From assembly GCA_025462725.1 (NCBI GenBank), contig JAOAPE010000013.1, positions 40,100 to 104,099 of the forward strand: a stretch of 64,000 nucleotides of DNA. Reading direction: 5' to 3'. The position numbers and the translations under genes are program-made. This stretch comes from Terriglobales bacterium. GTDB taxonomy: Bacteria > Acidobacteriota > Terriglobia > Terriglobales > Acidobacteriaceae. Below the pieces are notes generated by a model. The model was not told the origin of the DNA. It searched no databases and saw nothing but the letters and a program-made list of their open reading frames with translations. Below are positions 7,912-15,841 of this stretch, one piece after another (the first letter of the stretch is position 1; every line of letters starts with the position of its first letter).

Positions 7912-8775
7912 TCAAACTTTCAATTGGATCGCCGTCTGTTTCACTTGACCGCCTTCCGCATCGGCCAAGGGGTGGATAACAATAAAAGCGTTGGGATCAA
8001 GGTTTTTACTGAGATCTTTGATCCGTCCAATCTGTAGCCGAGTCACTACGCAATAAAGGATGTCCTGCTTTGCGTCACTCAGCCCACCACGTCCTTCGTA
8101 AATCGTTAGGCCGCAGTTCAGGTTCTCGACGATCGCTTGACGAATAAGTTCGCTCTTCTCCGAGACGATGATCACAGCCGTATACTCTTCAACTCCGTGG
8201 ATGAGAAAGTCGACAGTTTTTGATGCTGCGAAGTAAGTAAGCATGGAATAAAGGGCCGCTTCAATTCCAAGGAAAAATGCACCAGCGCCGAAGATGAACA
8301 CGTTCAAAATGAGAATTACATCTCCTACCCGCAGGAAATGACTTTTCTTGCTGATCAGAAGTGCGGCAATCTCAGTTCCGTCCAGCACAGCGCCGCCGCG
8401 CATTGCCAACCCGATACCAGCGCCAATGAAGAAGCCGCCGAAAACTGCGGTCAGTAGCCGGTCTGGCGTGACGTCTGGAAAACGAATTATCGCGAGACAC
8501 AAAGACAGGCCTGCGATGGCCAGAGCGCTACGCAGTGCAAACTTCATTCCCATTTGCTTGTAGCCCAACACTACAAACGGGAGATTGATAAGAAGGATCC
8601 AGACAGCAAGCGGTATGGATGAGAGATCAGCAAGGAGCATGGAAATGCCCGTGACACCGCCGTCAATGAACCTGCTGGAAAGTAGAAATCCTTTCAATCC
8701 CATTCCGGCAGAAAAGATGCCGAGCGCGATGAGAAAAACGTTTAGGAGTTCCTTGCTGAGAGCATTCATTTTCAT
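7912..8775 (-). CDS. YitT family membrane protein (DUF161 plus DUF2179)
   Basis: A 287-residue integral membrane protein. The start at 8775 is preferred over the upstream TTG because GAGGG lies nine bases before it. Five to six hydrophobic segments cover about residues 8-190, with the family blocks FIDGGVTGISMLL and GGAVLDGTEIAALL. The C-terminal soluble domain (about 205-280) contains VSEKSELIRQAIVENLNCGL and GRGGLSDAKQDILYCVV, typical of DUF2179, whose fold resembles a PII-like regulatory domain. Transported substrate is unknown for this family. It starts 13 bases after the outer-membrane protein gene and is followed by kdsB, suggesting one operon. Confidence 0.9.
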   Translation of the reverse strand: MKMNALSKELLNVFLIALGIFSAGMGLKGFLLSSRFIDGGVTGISMLLADLSSIPLAVWILLINLPFVVLGYKQMGMKFALRSALAIAGLSLCLAIIRFPDVTPDRLLTAVFGGFFIGAGIGLAMRGGAVLDGTEIAALLISKKSHFLRVGDVILILNVFIFGAGAFFLGIEAALYSMLTYFAASKTVDFLIHGVEEYTAVIIVSEKSELIRQAIVENLNCGLTIYEGRGGLSDAKQDILYCVVTRLQIGRIKDLSKNLDPNAFIVIHPLADAEGGQVKQTAIQLKV

Positions 8776-8787
8776 GAGCAAATTCCC

Positions 8788-10068
8788 TCAGTTCATCTGA
8801 TGTTCACTACCGCGTTTCGGCGTGAAATGCACAAACAGCACCACGCCAGCGGGGTGCGAACCGTAAATGGCTTTCAAACTATCTGGAGCGGAATATAGAT
8901 TGACCTGTCCACCGATGGCTGTGGTCAAGTGTGGAATAAAACCAAATTCGCGATCGTAACCAACGGTGAAGGCCTTAACGCGCCCGATGAATTGTTCCGG
9001 TGAATTGGGCAGCGCGTTCTTCCCCGAGAGCAACTCCGCAGTGCGATCTGCCAATTCAATACGCGTCCAAGCGTTGTTAGATTTCTTGAATCGAAGCGTA
9101 CCCTCAGCGAGATATCCGTTGAGCACTTCGCCGGCAGAATCCTTGTTTCTACCCCAAAGCACTGTTGCCGCGAAATTACCATCTTGAAGAGGACGGTTGT
9201 ACATGACTGACGATGTCATGCGATCCACGTCCTCAGTGGCATGCAAGACCTCAGGGCTTGAGAGTCGGGCGAATGAATATTGCGCACTCCAATTCGCCGC
9301 GGGATTGACCGTGAGGCGCGTTGACCAGGAATCCAGTTTGCCCTGGTCAATGTTCCAGCGGTTCTCATCTGGCTCGCGGCCGTGAAACCCCGAAGCCTCA
9401 ATGCGGATGGCACGGTGCGTTAATCCCACAGTCACGACGTCGGACGCGATATGCGTTGAATCCTGGAAGTGGTGTCCGAGCGGAGCGAGCGGATTCTCCG
9501 AAGCCGACGCGCGGTGCGGATATGCTGCCGGCCCCATCGCCGGGTCGCCCACAGGAGCCGCGTAGAAAGACAGCAAAGTGTTGTCAGTGAGTTTGTGGTC
9601 ATAGAGTGCCGCGATCTCCATGAAGAGATCATGCGGATGCTGTCCGTCAACAATGCCCTTGCCGAATGCTGTTTCGCCCACCTGGAACAGCTCCGGATAG
9701 TAACGGCCAGTGACAGTGGCTGGCTCCAGGCTGAGCATGGTGCGAAGCGTAAGTGTGGCGCTGTCGCCGAGTTTCCGTTGTGCCATCGGCATAAACCAAT
9801 TTGTCGAGAACACCTTGTCATATCCGCGTGGCCCACTCTGCTGGATCATATTTATGAACGCTGACCCGTGAAACATCAGCGTCCACTTTCCTTTTGCAGA
9901 CATAAGCATTGGCGCAGATGTGGAATTCGGTTCTGCGCTGGTTCCGGAGGTGGCGTGTTGCTGGATGGTTGCTGTGAAGGTTGGTGAATCCATCTGCATG
10001 GATGAATGATCCATAGTCTGCGCTGCCGCAGCAGCGGTTAGTAATAGAAATGCGTAGATGAATCTCAA
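8788..10068 (-). CDS. Outer-membrane beta-barrel-type protein of unknown function, Met/His-rich N-terminus
   Basis: A 426-residue exported protein. A signal peptide (cleavage near AAAQT) is followed by MDHSSMQMDS, a Met/His cluster like those in copper-locus proteins. The body has alternating polar/hydrophobic strands with many aromatic residues (for example TLTLRTMLSLEPATV, RLTVNPAANWSAQYSFARL, AATVLWGRN) and ends in a short strand near VVLFVHFTP, consistent with a beta-barrel. The GKGIVDGQHPHDLFMEIAAL and GDPAMGPAAYPHR blocks look conserved and functional but I cannot name them. It is the second gene of a probable four-gene unit with the 128-aa protein, YitT and kdsB. A metal-related role is inferred only from the N-terminal cluster. 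Confidence 0.75.
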   Translation of the reverse strand: MRFIYAFLLLTAAAAAQTMDHSSMQMDSPTFTATIQQHATSGTSAEPNSTSAPMLMSAKGKWTLMFHGSAFINMIQQSGPRGYDKVFSTNWFMPMAQRKLGDSATLTLRTMLSLEPATVTGRYYPELFQVGETAFGKGIVDGQHPHDLFMEIAALYDHKLTDNTLLSFYAAPVGDPAMGPAAYPHRASASENPLAPLGHHFQDSTHIASDVVTVGLTHRAIRIEASGFHGREPDENRWNIDQGKLDSWSTRLTVNPAANWSAQYSFARLSSPEVLHATEDVDRMTSSVMYNRPLQDGNFAATVLWGRNKDSAGEVLNGYLAEGTLRFKKSNNAWTRIELADRTAELLSGKNALPNSPEQFIGRVKAFTVGYDREFGFIPHLTTAIGGQVNLYSAPDSLKAIYGSHPAGVVLFVHFTPKRGSEHQMN

Positions 10069-10141
10069 GTCTCTTCTCCTGTAGAAAACATGGAGGACAG
10101 CCGCAGAAATAAACGCGCGAAAATTTGGGAGAAGGGAATGT

Positions 10142-10528
10142 CTAGATTCTGAGTGTTAGAAACCGACTAGGAGGGCTGCTGGCTATCTTCGCAAGGGCGT
10201 AAATGCGCAGCGCTGACTTTGCGGGCGATCGATCAAGCGTAGCAATCGAAACCAGCGTAGGGACATGGCCCAAACGAGCAGAACTGATTCCGGACTGCTG
10301 TGGCCTGCTTGCGTCGCAGCAGGCGGGACACTGCGCCGATTGCACCGTTGAAGTCGGCTTGTGATGGTGGCAACTGGCTTGTGACTCAGAGGGGATGGAC
10401 TCTCTCGGTAGCCAGTTAGCGGCGCAGGGCAGCGGGAGAATAAAGCACAGTCCGAGGATTAGCAGTAAAACACTCTGCCCAAACTTCATTAGTCGACCTA
10501 GGTATCTGCTGTGCATTGCTCTCCACAT
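10142..10528 (-). CDS. Unknown Cys/His-rich exported small protein (up to 128 aa)
   Basis: The frame gives a hydrophobic signal-like segment (SVLLLILGLCFILPLPCAA) followed by a short Cys/His block, CHHHKP, then CPACC about 20 residues later. This resembles the CxH/CxxC arrangement in small proteins found beside copper genes (DUF2946-like), but the match is weak. The start is uncertain: ATG at 10528 or 10513 (close to a GGAGAG site) or 10489 would all keep the signal. The C-terminal half is basic and low in information. It lies 73 bases upstream of the Met/His-rich barrel protein on the same strand. Confidence 0.5.
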   Translation of the reverse strand: MWRAMHSRYLGRLMKFGQSVLLLILGLCFILPLPCAANWLPRESIPSESQASCHHHKPTSTVQSAQCPACCDASRPQQSGISSARLGHVPTLVSIATLDRSPAKSALRIYALAKIASSPPSRFLTLRI

Positions 10529-10695
10529 TGTAGCCGAATCCGGGTTCCCCGTATCCTTGTCCTAGCCGGATCACTTTTGATGGTGCAGTCCACTTTTCCA
10601 GAAAGTACTCCAGAAACCACCAAAGAAACAGAACAGTGCTGCTGAGGATTGGAACAGCTATACCCGAGGGCTCATGTTGTGAGAGAGAGGTAGCT

Positions 10696-10881
10696 CTGGT
10701 TCGCACAGCGATTGTGTTCGTTGTTCTACTGTATGCGCGCCGTGCTTTCGCTCAGAATGCGCCTGTGTCGCCTGATTTCCCGTGGCATGGACCTGAGGAA
10801 CGGAAAGTTGCAGTAGAAGCAAGAATTTTGCGCGATTCCAGAGTCGACGTCGACCCGTTTTATGCATTAGCACTAGTTTAG
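10696..10881 (+). pseudogene. Truncated N-terminus of a TolC-like outer-membrane efflux protein
   Basis: After a purine-rich stretch (GAGAGAGAGG at 10681-10690), this frame encodes a signal peptide (VRTAIVFVVLLYARRAFAQ) and then PWHGPEERKVAVEA, with RVDVDP and YALALV before a TAG stop. The pattern of Pro-Trp, PEER, a short basic helix and a V-DP turn is what opens many acidobacterial TolC-family efflux proteins, where the next residues should be the first long helix. Here the frame ends at residue 61, so only the first 13 percent or so remains. No ATG or GTG sits at the expected start; CTG at 10696 or the distant GTG at 10636 would be needed. Assignment is by motif memory and therefore tentative. 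The 300-odd bases from 10529 hold nothing else I can support. Confidence 0.4.
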
Positions 10882-10913
10882 GGAGCACAGCGTTTGCCTG
10901 GGTCCCGACCGTT

Positions 10914-12290
10914 TTATTTCTGGGGCCTTAAGAAAACTAGGCAGATCCCATCCCATTCGGAATACCCGAGCCCGTTCGGAGGGGAGTTTTTCATGGCAAC
11001 GATGCCTAAATTGGTTGGGTAAAGCGGGAACCTGTTCTGCAGGTATAGTCGAATTAAAATAGCCCGCCGCCAGGACGACGACAATGCATCCGCCGGGTCA
11101 TTCGCCGGATCAGCCCCATTCGAATATCCTTCGATGACGATTGGACGGTCGAAAACCGACTCGCCAAACTTGTAGATCGCGGCATCCAACTGTTTCTTCC
11201 CTTCGCTCGACAGTACCTCGGAATTGCCTTCTCTTATGAAAAGCTCTTTTGCGGACAACCATGCTCGCTTATTTTCTGGATTAGTGAACAGGCGATCTTT
11301 TCTATAATTTTCGGGCGAGAGGTTGGTCAGGCTGTAATAGCCGCGATGGTTGAAGTAACCGCGAAAGAGGAAATTGTGCTTCAGCGCTTCCGTATCCTCA
11401 GTCATGTTGGCGCTGGCCACATTCACGTTTGATAATGTCTCTCTTACGTTTGTGCCCGCGTCAACCCCGTGCTTGTCCGGTTTCGTTGCCGCCGCAACCG
11501 TCTGGTGGACTTGCTTTGAACTATCCTTGATGTTCGCCGCTGCATCTCTTGCGGAGGTGATGGTTTCGTCAACTTTTTTGGTCACGCCGCGGGACTGAAT
11601 ATCTGCTGCCATGTCATCGACTCGGCCTGATGCTTTATGGAGAGCAGCCGTCGCTTCTTTCGCATTTGTGACTGACTGGCGTATGTTCGACGCCACGGTC
11701 TCGTCCTTAAGCAGCATGCCGGCCGGGCCACGGCCCTGCTTCAGTCCAACCACCAAGTCATTGGCGTTCCCAACTGTGGTCTCGACTCCGTCCAACGTTT
11801 CATCAACTTTCGCGCCAACCTTATTCACGTTTATATCTGCATCTTTGAGCAGCACTAAACCGTGTTCGAGCAGCTTCGACATGTCGACTGGTTCCCGGCT
11901 CGGAAGCGTCGAAAGTGGAGCCGCAGCCTTTGCCTGCGGGCTTCCGGCGCCAACGAGCAGATAGCTCCCACCAACCACTCCTTCGGTTGCGATCGTTGCG
12001 ACGGAATCGGTGCGCACTAGGCCACGCAGGCGTTCGGTGATTTGAAGCTTGATGCGAAAACGCGATAAAGGAGAATCAGGGACCCCTACTTCGGCGACTT
12101 GTCCCGCGTCCATTCCGGCAACTTTCACCTTGGTACCCTTCGTGAGCCCACTCAAATCCTTAAACTCCGTATAGAACTCGACGTGTCGTGCGAAGGCTCC
12201 GTGCCGCTTTCCGATGAGGAATATTCCGATCGTAAAAAGCGTTAGCCCTATCAGGACAAACATTCCGATGAGGAAATTACGATTAGCCAC
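10914..12290 (-). CDS. mlaD: MlaD-type substrate-binding protein with OmpA-like C-terminal domain
   Basis: A 458-residue periplasmic protein anchored by one N-terminal membrane helix (about 6-27). The start is GTG at 12290, set by GGAGG eight bases upstream. Residues 37-115 are the MCE/MlaD domain (FKDLSGLTKGTKVKVAGMDA, then TEGVVGGSYLLVGAG), which binds and passes phospholipids between membranes. A long helical stretch (about 140-310) with Ala, Lys and Asp-rich heptads follows. The final part (about 345-455) looks like a divergent OmpA-like domain, with IVIEGYSNG in place of the usual GHTD turn and LSSSWRRAILIRLYL. If that domain binds peptidoglycan, the protein could span from membrane to wall. 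It is third in order after mlaE and mlaF, 46 bases after mlaF. Confidence 0.85.
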   Translation of the reverse strand: MANRNFLIGMFVLIGLTLFTIGIFLIGKRHGAFARHVEFYTEFKDLSGLTKGTKVKVAGMDAGQVAEVGVPDSPLSRFRIKLQITERLRGLVRTDSVATIATEGVVGGSYLLVGAGSPQAKAAAPLSTLPSREPVDMSKLLEHGLVLLKDADINVNKVGAKVDETLDGVETTVGNANDLVVGLKQGRGPAGMLLKDETVASNIRQSVTNAKEATAALHKASGRVDDMAADIQSRGVTKKVDETITSARDAAANIKDSSKQVHQTVAAATKPDKHGVDAGTNVRETLSNVNVASANMTEDTEALKHNFLFRGYFNHRGYYSLTNLSPENYRKDRLFTNPENKRAWLSAKELFIREGNSEVLSSEGKKQLDAAIYKFGESVFDRPIVIEGYSNGADPANDPADALSSSWRRAILIRLYLQNRFPLYPTNLGIVAMKNSPPNGLGYSEWDGICLVFLRPQK

Positions 12291-12336
12291 TTTCCAATCC
12301 TCCGCTCGCGAACACTTGGTTTCGCGCGGCTCAATC

Positions 12337-13083
12337 TCAGGATGAGAGAGATATGAGCTGGCGAGCGGTCTCGTTGTCGCTGCTCTCAACCTCAGCAGCA
12401 GTCCCATAGGCGACCAGATGTCCGTGATCGAATACCACAAATCGGTCTCCGACGCGCCTGGCGCCATGCACATCATGAGTAACCATGATGAGGGTCGTCT
12501 GACGCTCTGTCTTTTGTTGCAGCAGCAACTCGTCAATCTCCGATGCGGTGATCCGGTCCAGGCCGCTGACGGGTTCGTCCGCGAGCAGAATCTTTGGCTC
12601 GAGCACCAACGCCCGCGCAAGCCCGGCACGTTTGCGCATCCCTCCCGAGAGTTGCGATGGCATTGTTTTCTTGTCGGCGGCCAAACCGACTTCCCTGAGT
12701 ACCTTGACCACCATGGAGTCAATTTCCTCCTGGGATTTGCTGGTCAAGCGAGCCAGCGGAAGCGACAGATTTTCGTAGAGAGTAAAAGAGTCGAACAAAG
12801 CCGCATCCTGAAAGAGAAATCCGATCTTTCGACGCACGCGGGAGAGTTCCTCAGTTTTCAAGGTTGTAATCTCGTCTTGCTCGATCCAGATCTTGCCCGC
12901 ATCAGGCCTTAAGAGCGCAATGATGAGCTTCAGCGTCACACTCTTGCCCGTTCCGCTTCTGCCGAGGATGCAGAGCGCCTCGCCGGCAGCTACATTGAAC
13001 GACACTTCGTGCAGAACTTCCTTAGCGCCGAACGATTTCGAAACGCTCTGAAAAAACACAGCCGTACTGTCGTCAGGATTCAT
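12337..13083 (-). CDS. mlaF: Mla-type lipid ABC transporter ATPase
   Basis: A 248-residue ABC ATPase with Walker A GRSGTGKS near residue 42, signature LSGGMRKRAGLARAL near 143, Walker B ILLADEP, D-loop SGLD, and switch His in VTHD. The GGMRKR version of the signature is typical of the MlaF/Mkl subfamily that drives phospholipid transport with an MlaE permease. Its ATG overlaps the mlaE stop by four bases (ATGA), indicating translational coupling. It powers the permease from the cytoplasmic side. Confidence 0.95.
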   Translation of the reverse strand: MNPDDSTAVFFQSVSKSFGAKEVLHEVSFNVAAGEALCILGRSGTGKSVTLKLIIALLRPDAGKIWIEQDEITTLKTEELSRVRRKIGFLFQDAALFDSFTLYENLSLPLARLTSKSQEEIDSMVVKVLREVGLAADKKTMPSQLSGGMRKRAGLARALVLEPKILLADEPVSGLDRITASEIDELLLQQKTERQTTLIMVTHDVHGARRVGDRFVVFDHGHLVAYGTAAEVESSDNETARQLISLSS

Positions 13084-13841
13084 AATGCAGTTCTAGGAAA
13101 CGCAACGGCAATGCATTGGACTAAGACCACGTCGGACACAATGATCAACAGCGAACATAGAACCACAGAATTCGTCGCAGCCTTTCCAACCCCTTGCGCC
13201 CCTTCGCTCGTGGTATAGCCAAAGTACGACGAGACTGCTCCGATAATGAACCCGAAAACAGCCGTCTTAAGAGTCGGCGGAACAAAGTTCGCCCAATCCA
13301 ATGAGGCGAAGGCACGCTCGATGTAAAGGTGCCAGGAGATCCCTGACGCAGCGTATTCGGCGACAAAGCCCGCCACGAGTCCGGAGAAGTCCATAATCAA
13401 CGTCAGCAGCGGCAGGGCAATTACACAGGCGAGAACCCGCGGCACGACCAGGAACTTGAAAGAGTCGATAGAGAGGGACTCGATCGCGTCAATCTGTTCG
13501 GTAACCCTCAAGTTGGCTAAAACCGCTCCTATACCAGAGCCGACGCGGCCCGCCATGAGCAACCCAGCCACTAGAGGCCCAATTTCAATAAAGAACCCGA
13601 GGGATTGCACAGTCGGGATCTCCGCCGTCGCACCGAATGTAACCAGGGTGCTTCGAGTGTGAAGCGTCATCACAGCTCCTAGCGCAAACCCCGAGGCAAC
13701 GATAAGAGGAACGGACCTGGAACCGATCTCGGCCAGCTGGATCCAGAACTGTTCCGCCTCAAACGGAGGACGGAACAAGTCTGCGATGGCCCGCAAGCTA
13801 AAAACACTAACGTCCCCAACGAATTCAATTGCGTTCGTCAA
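13080..13841 (-). CDS. mlaE: Mla-type lipid ABC transporter permease
   Basis: A 253-residue membrane protein of the MlaE family. Motifs include the N-terminal amphipathic helix region RPPFEAEQFWIQLAEIGSRS, then VMTLHTRSTLVTFGA, PLVAGLLMAGRVGSGIGA and EQIDAIESLSID, the EQ-loop that contacts MlaF. The start is TTG at 13841; no ATG or GTG fits the family length better. That TTG overlaps the TGA of a decayed acyl-CoA ligase tail (TTGA), so the start codon lies in a fossil operon junction. It forms an operon with mlaF and mlaD, downstream of the acyl-CoA breakdown genes. Confidence 0.93.
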   Translation of the reverse strand: MTNAIEFVGDVSVFSLRAIADLFRPPFEAEQFWIQLAEIGSRSVPLIVASGFALGAVMTLHTRSTLVTFGATAEIPTVQSLGFFIEIGPLVAGLLMAGRVGSGIGAVLANLRVTEQIDAIESLSIDSFKFLVVPRVLACVIALPLLTLIMDFSGLVAGFVAEYAASGISWHLYIERAFASLDWANFVPPTLKTAVFGFIIGAVSSYFGYTTSEGAQGVGKAATNSVVLCSLLIIVSDVVLVQCIAVAFPRTAL

Positions 13842-13933
13842 CTTACGGCCCGTTCCTGATGAGCCCAGAAGCGCTCACGCAAAATCCTCTTGAATACTTT
13901 GCGGAGCCGTTCTTCGGTAGCTCGTCATCCGAA
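13838..13933 (-). pseudogene. Remnant of an acyl-CoA ligase C-terminus abutting mlaE
   Basis: This segment aligns without gaps, at roughly 75 percent identity by eye, with the 3' end of the neighbouring acyl-CoA ligase gene (14296-14391), including its stop codon. Read in one frame it gives KVFKRILRERFWAHQERAVS then TGA, against KILKRVLRDRFWVRQTRAVS in the intact gene. The preceding ELPKNGS piece, matching EFPKSGS, is in another frame, so a frameshift separates them. Upstream of 13933 the similarity stops. It is either the last trace of a second ligase gene or a duplicated gene end. Confidence 0.75.
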
Positions 13934-14297
13934 TGTTGCGATGCATTGAGCAGCTCCTGATCCTTGCGACCGCTACTCCATGTGGAGTTGTGATTGCGGA
14001 GAAAGGGTTGCTTTGGTGTGCCTACCAACAGTCGTGAGCAGAAATTGCGAGAACACCAGCGCTCTTCGGTGCGTTTAGACGGGCAGAACCTGTTCGATGC
14101 TTTTACGGCATTTAACTGCAAGATGAAGAGTTCTCAACTACCGACGATGTAAGTCTTTGAAATGGGAGGCGTAGTAAAGCGCAAGAGTTTGGCCAGAAGT
14201 TGTGCCAATGAAATGCCAACACCTGACCAGTTAGTCAGCAGTTCGAATCCGATCCACAAAGGGGAGATCCTCAACTTACCGCTCTCTGCTGATTTCC
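13934..14297. other. Non-coding stretch between the two ligase ends
   Basis: About 360 bases with no frame I can support on either strand. It separates the ligase remnant from the intact ligase gene, and interrupts what otherwise looks like a continuous minus-strand operon from the acyl-CoA genes into mlaE-mlaF-mlaD. I see no inverted repeats, transposase traces or clear promoter in it. Confidence 0.4.
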
Positions 14298-15788
14298 TCA
14301 ACTCACGGCACGTGTTTGACGAACCCAGAAGCGGTCGCGCAGAACTCTCTTCAATATCTTGCCGGAGCCGCTCTTGGGGAACTCGGTGTCCAGGAACTCG
14401 ATGCGGCGCGGGACTTTGTAAGTCGCGAGACTCTGCCGGCAATGCGCGACTACTTCGTCGGCGGTGAGATTCATTCCAGGCTTCAGCACAACACAGGCCA
14501 TCACCAGCTCGCCCCACTTAGGATCAGGTATTCCGAACACTGCGGCCTCGCGAACTGCCGGATGGGCATAAATAACTGCTTCGACTTCACCGGAGTAAAC
14601 ATTCTCACCTCCGGTGACAATCATGTCTTTCAAGCGGTCCAGGATGTAGAAATACCCCTGGGAATCCTGATAGCCGATGTCGCCGGTGCGAAACGAGCCA
14701 TCTCGAAATGCAAGCGCAGTGTCCCCCGGATTATTCCAATACCGCCGCATGATGTTGGCGCCGCGAGCCACCAATTCACCTGGCTTTCCAGCTCCGACTT
14801 GCTTCCCTGATTCGTCTGTGACCTGCACATCGATGCCAGGGCAAGGGCGGCCGCAGGACAAAAGCCGGTCCTGCGTATGCTCCTGGTCCTGAAGACCGGT
14901 GAGGAATCCGGTCTCGCTGAGTCCGTAAACCTGGACCAGTTTTACAAGCGGCAGAAGCCCCCTTGTGCGCTGGATGAGTTCGGGTGCCATTGGAGATCCG
15001 CCGTACGCGAGAACCTCCAGGCTGCTCAAGTCGTAGTTCCTAGCGTCCGGGAACTGAGTCAGCAAATTGATCATCGTCGGAACTAACACGGTGTGGCTAA
15101 CGCGCTCGCGTTCGACGGTCTCACAGAAGCTCTGCGGGCTGAACTTTGGAATCGTCAACTGGCGCGCGCCGAACGCAGGCGCCGCGAACATCGCGGGGAA
15201 GTCGGCGATGTGAAAAATGGGCGCGGCATGGAGATACACGCCGCCTTCCGTGTATCGCATCCAGTAATTGAAGTTATGGATATTAGCAAGGATGTTAGCG
15301 TGAGTCACCATCACGCCCTTGGGCCGACCCGTCGTGCCACTCGTGTAAATGAGAGCCAGAATCGCTTCCGGGTCATAAACAACGTTGGGAGGAGGATCGT
15401 TTCTGGTTTCCAAAGGATCTTGATCGATAACCCGTTGCCAGGATGTCCGCACGGTTGGGGTCGGCAACGAGGAATGACGGACCAGCCCACGTGGAGTCGC
15501 ATCGGCGAGCACCCGATCAATTTCCGCCAAGGAGAGGCGAGTGTTTAGCGGAACCGCTATGACTCCGAGCCAGCTGCACGCGTAAACCAACTCGATGTAC
15601 TCGGGCCAGTTAGGCAAAAGAATCGCGAGCCGATCTCCAAGGTTGAAACCATGCGCGCTGAGCGCGGCCGCTACACCCTTAACACGATTCTCAAGCTCGG
15701 AGAAAGATAAGCGAACGCCCTCGGGAGCGAGCGCTGTCCGCGCCGAGTAGTATCGGGAAGCCCTTCCAAGTGAATGGACGTAGATCAT
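14298..15788 (-). CDS. AMP-dependent acyl-CoA ligase (long-chain fatty acid type)
   Basis: A 496-residue adenylate-forming enzyme that activates a carboxylic acid with ATP and joins it to CoA in the cytoplasm. Motif A3 LIYTSGTTGRPKGV lies near residue 150, the YGLSETG substrate-site motif near 295, the TGD motif in RTGDIGY near 375, the hinge in LDRLKDMI near 390, and the A10 lysine in FPKSGSGKILKRVL near 485. The size suits medium- or long-chain ligases. ATG at 15788 is chosen over GTG at 15797; neither has a strong ribosome site. It belongs to the acyl-CoA degradation series upstream. A fragment copy of its 3' end lies at 13838-13933. Substrate chain length is not readable. Confidence 0.93.
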   Translation of the reverse strand: MIYVHSLGRASRYYSARTALAPEGVRLSFSELENRVKGVAAALSAHGFNLGDRLAILLPNWPEYIELVYACSWLGVIAVPLNTRLSLAEIDRVLADATPRGLVRHSSLPTPTVRTSWQRVIDQDPLETRNDPPPNVVYDPEAILALIYTSGTTGRPKGVMVTHANILANIHNFNYWMRYTEGGVYLHAAPIFHIADFPAMFAAPAFGARQLTIPKFSPQSFCETVERERVSHTVLVPTMINLLTQFPDARNYDLSSLEVLAYGGSPMAPELIQRTRGLLPLVKLVQVYGLSETGFLTGLQDQEHTQDRLLSCGRPCPGIDVQVTDESGKQVGAGKPGELVARGANIMRRYWNNPGDTALAFRDGSFRTGDIGYQDSQGYFYILDRLKDMIVTGGENVYSGEVEAVIYAHPAVREAAVFGIPDPKWGELVMACVVLKPGMNLTADEVVAHCRQSLATYKVPRRIEFLDTEFPKSGSGKILKRVLRDRFWVRQTRAVS

Positions 15789-15841
15789 CGCTTGCACTCA
15801 AGAATTCAGATCTCGCTCGTGCGGGGAGCGCTCGCTCTGAT

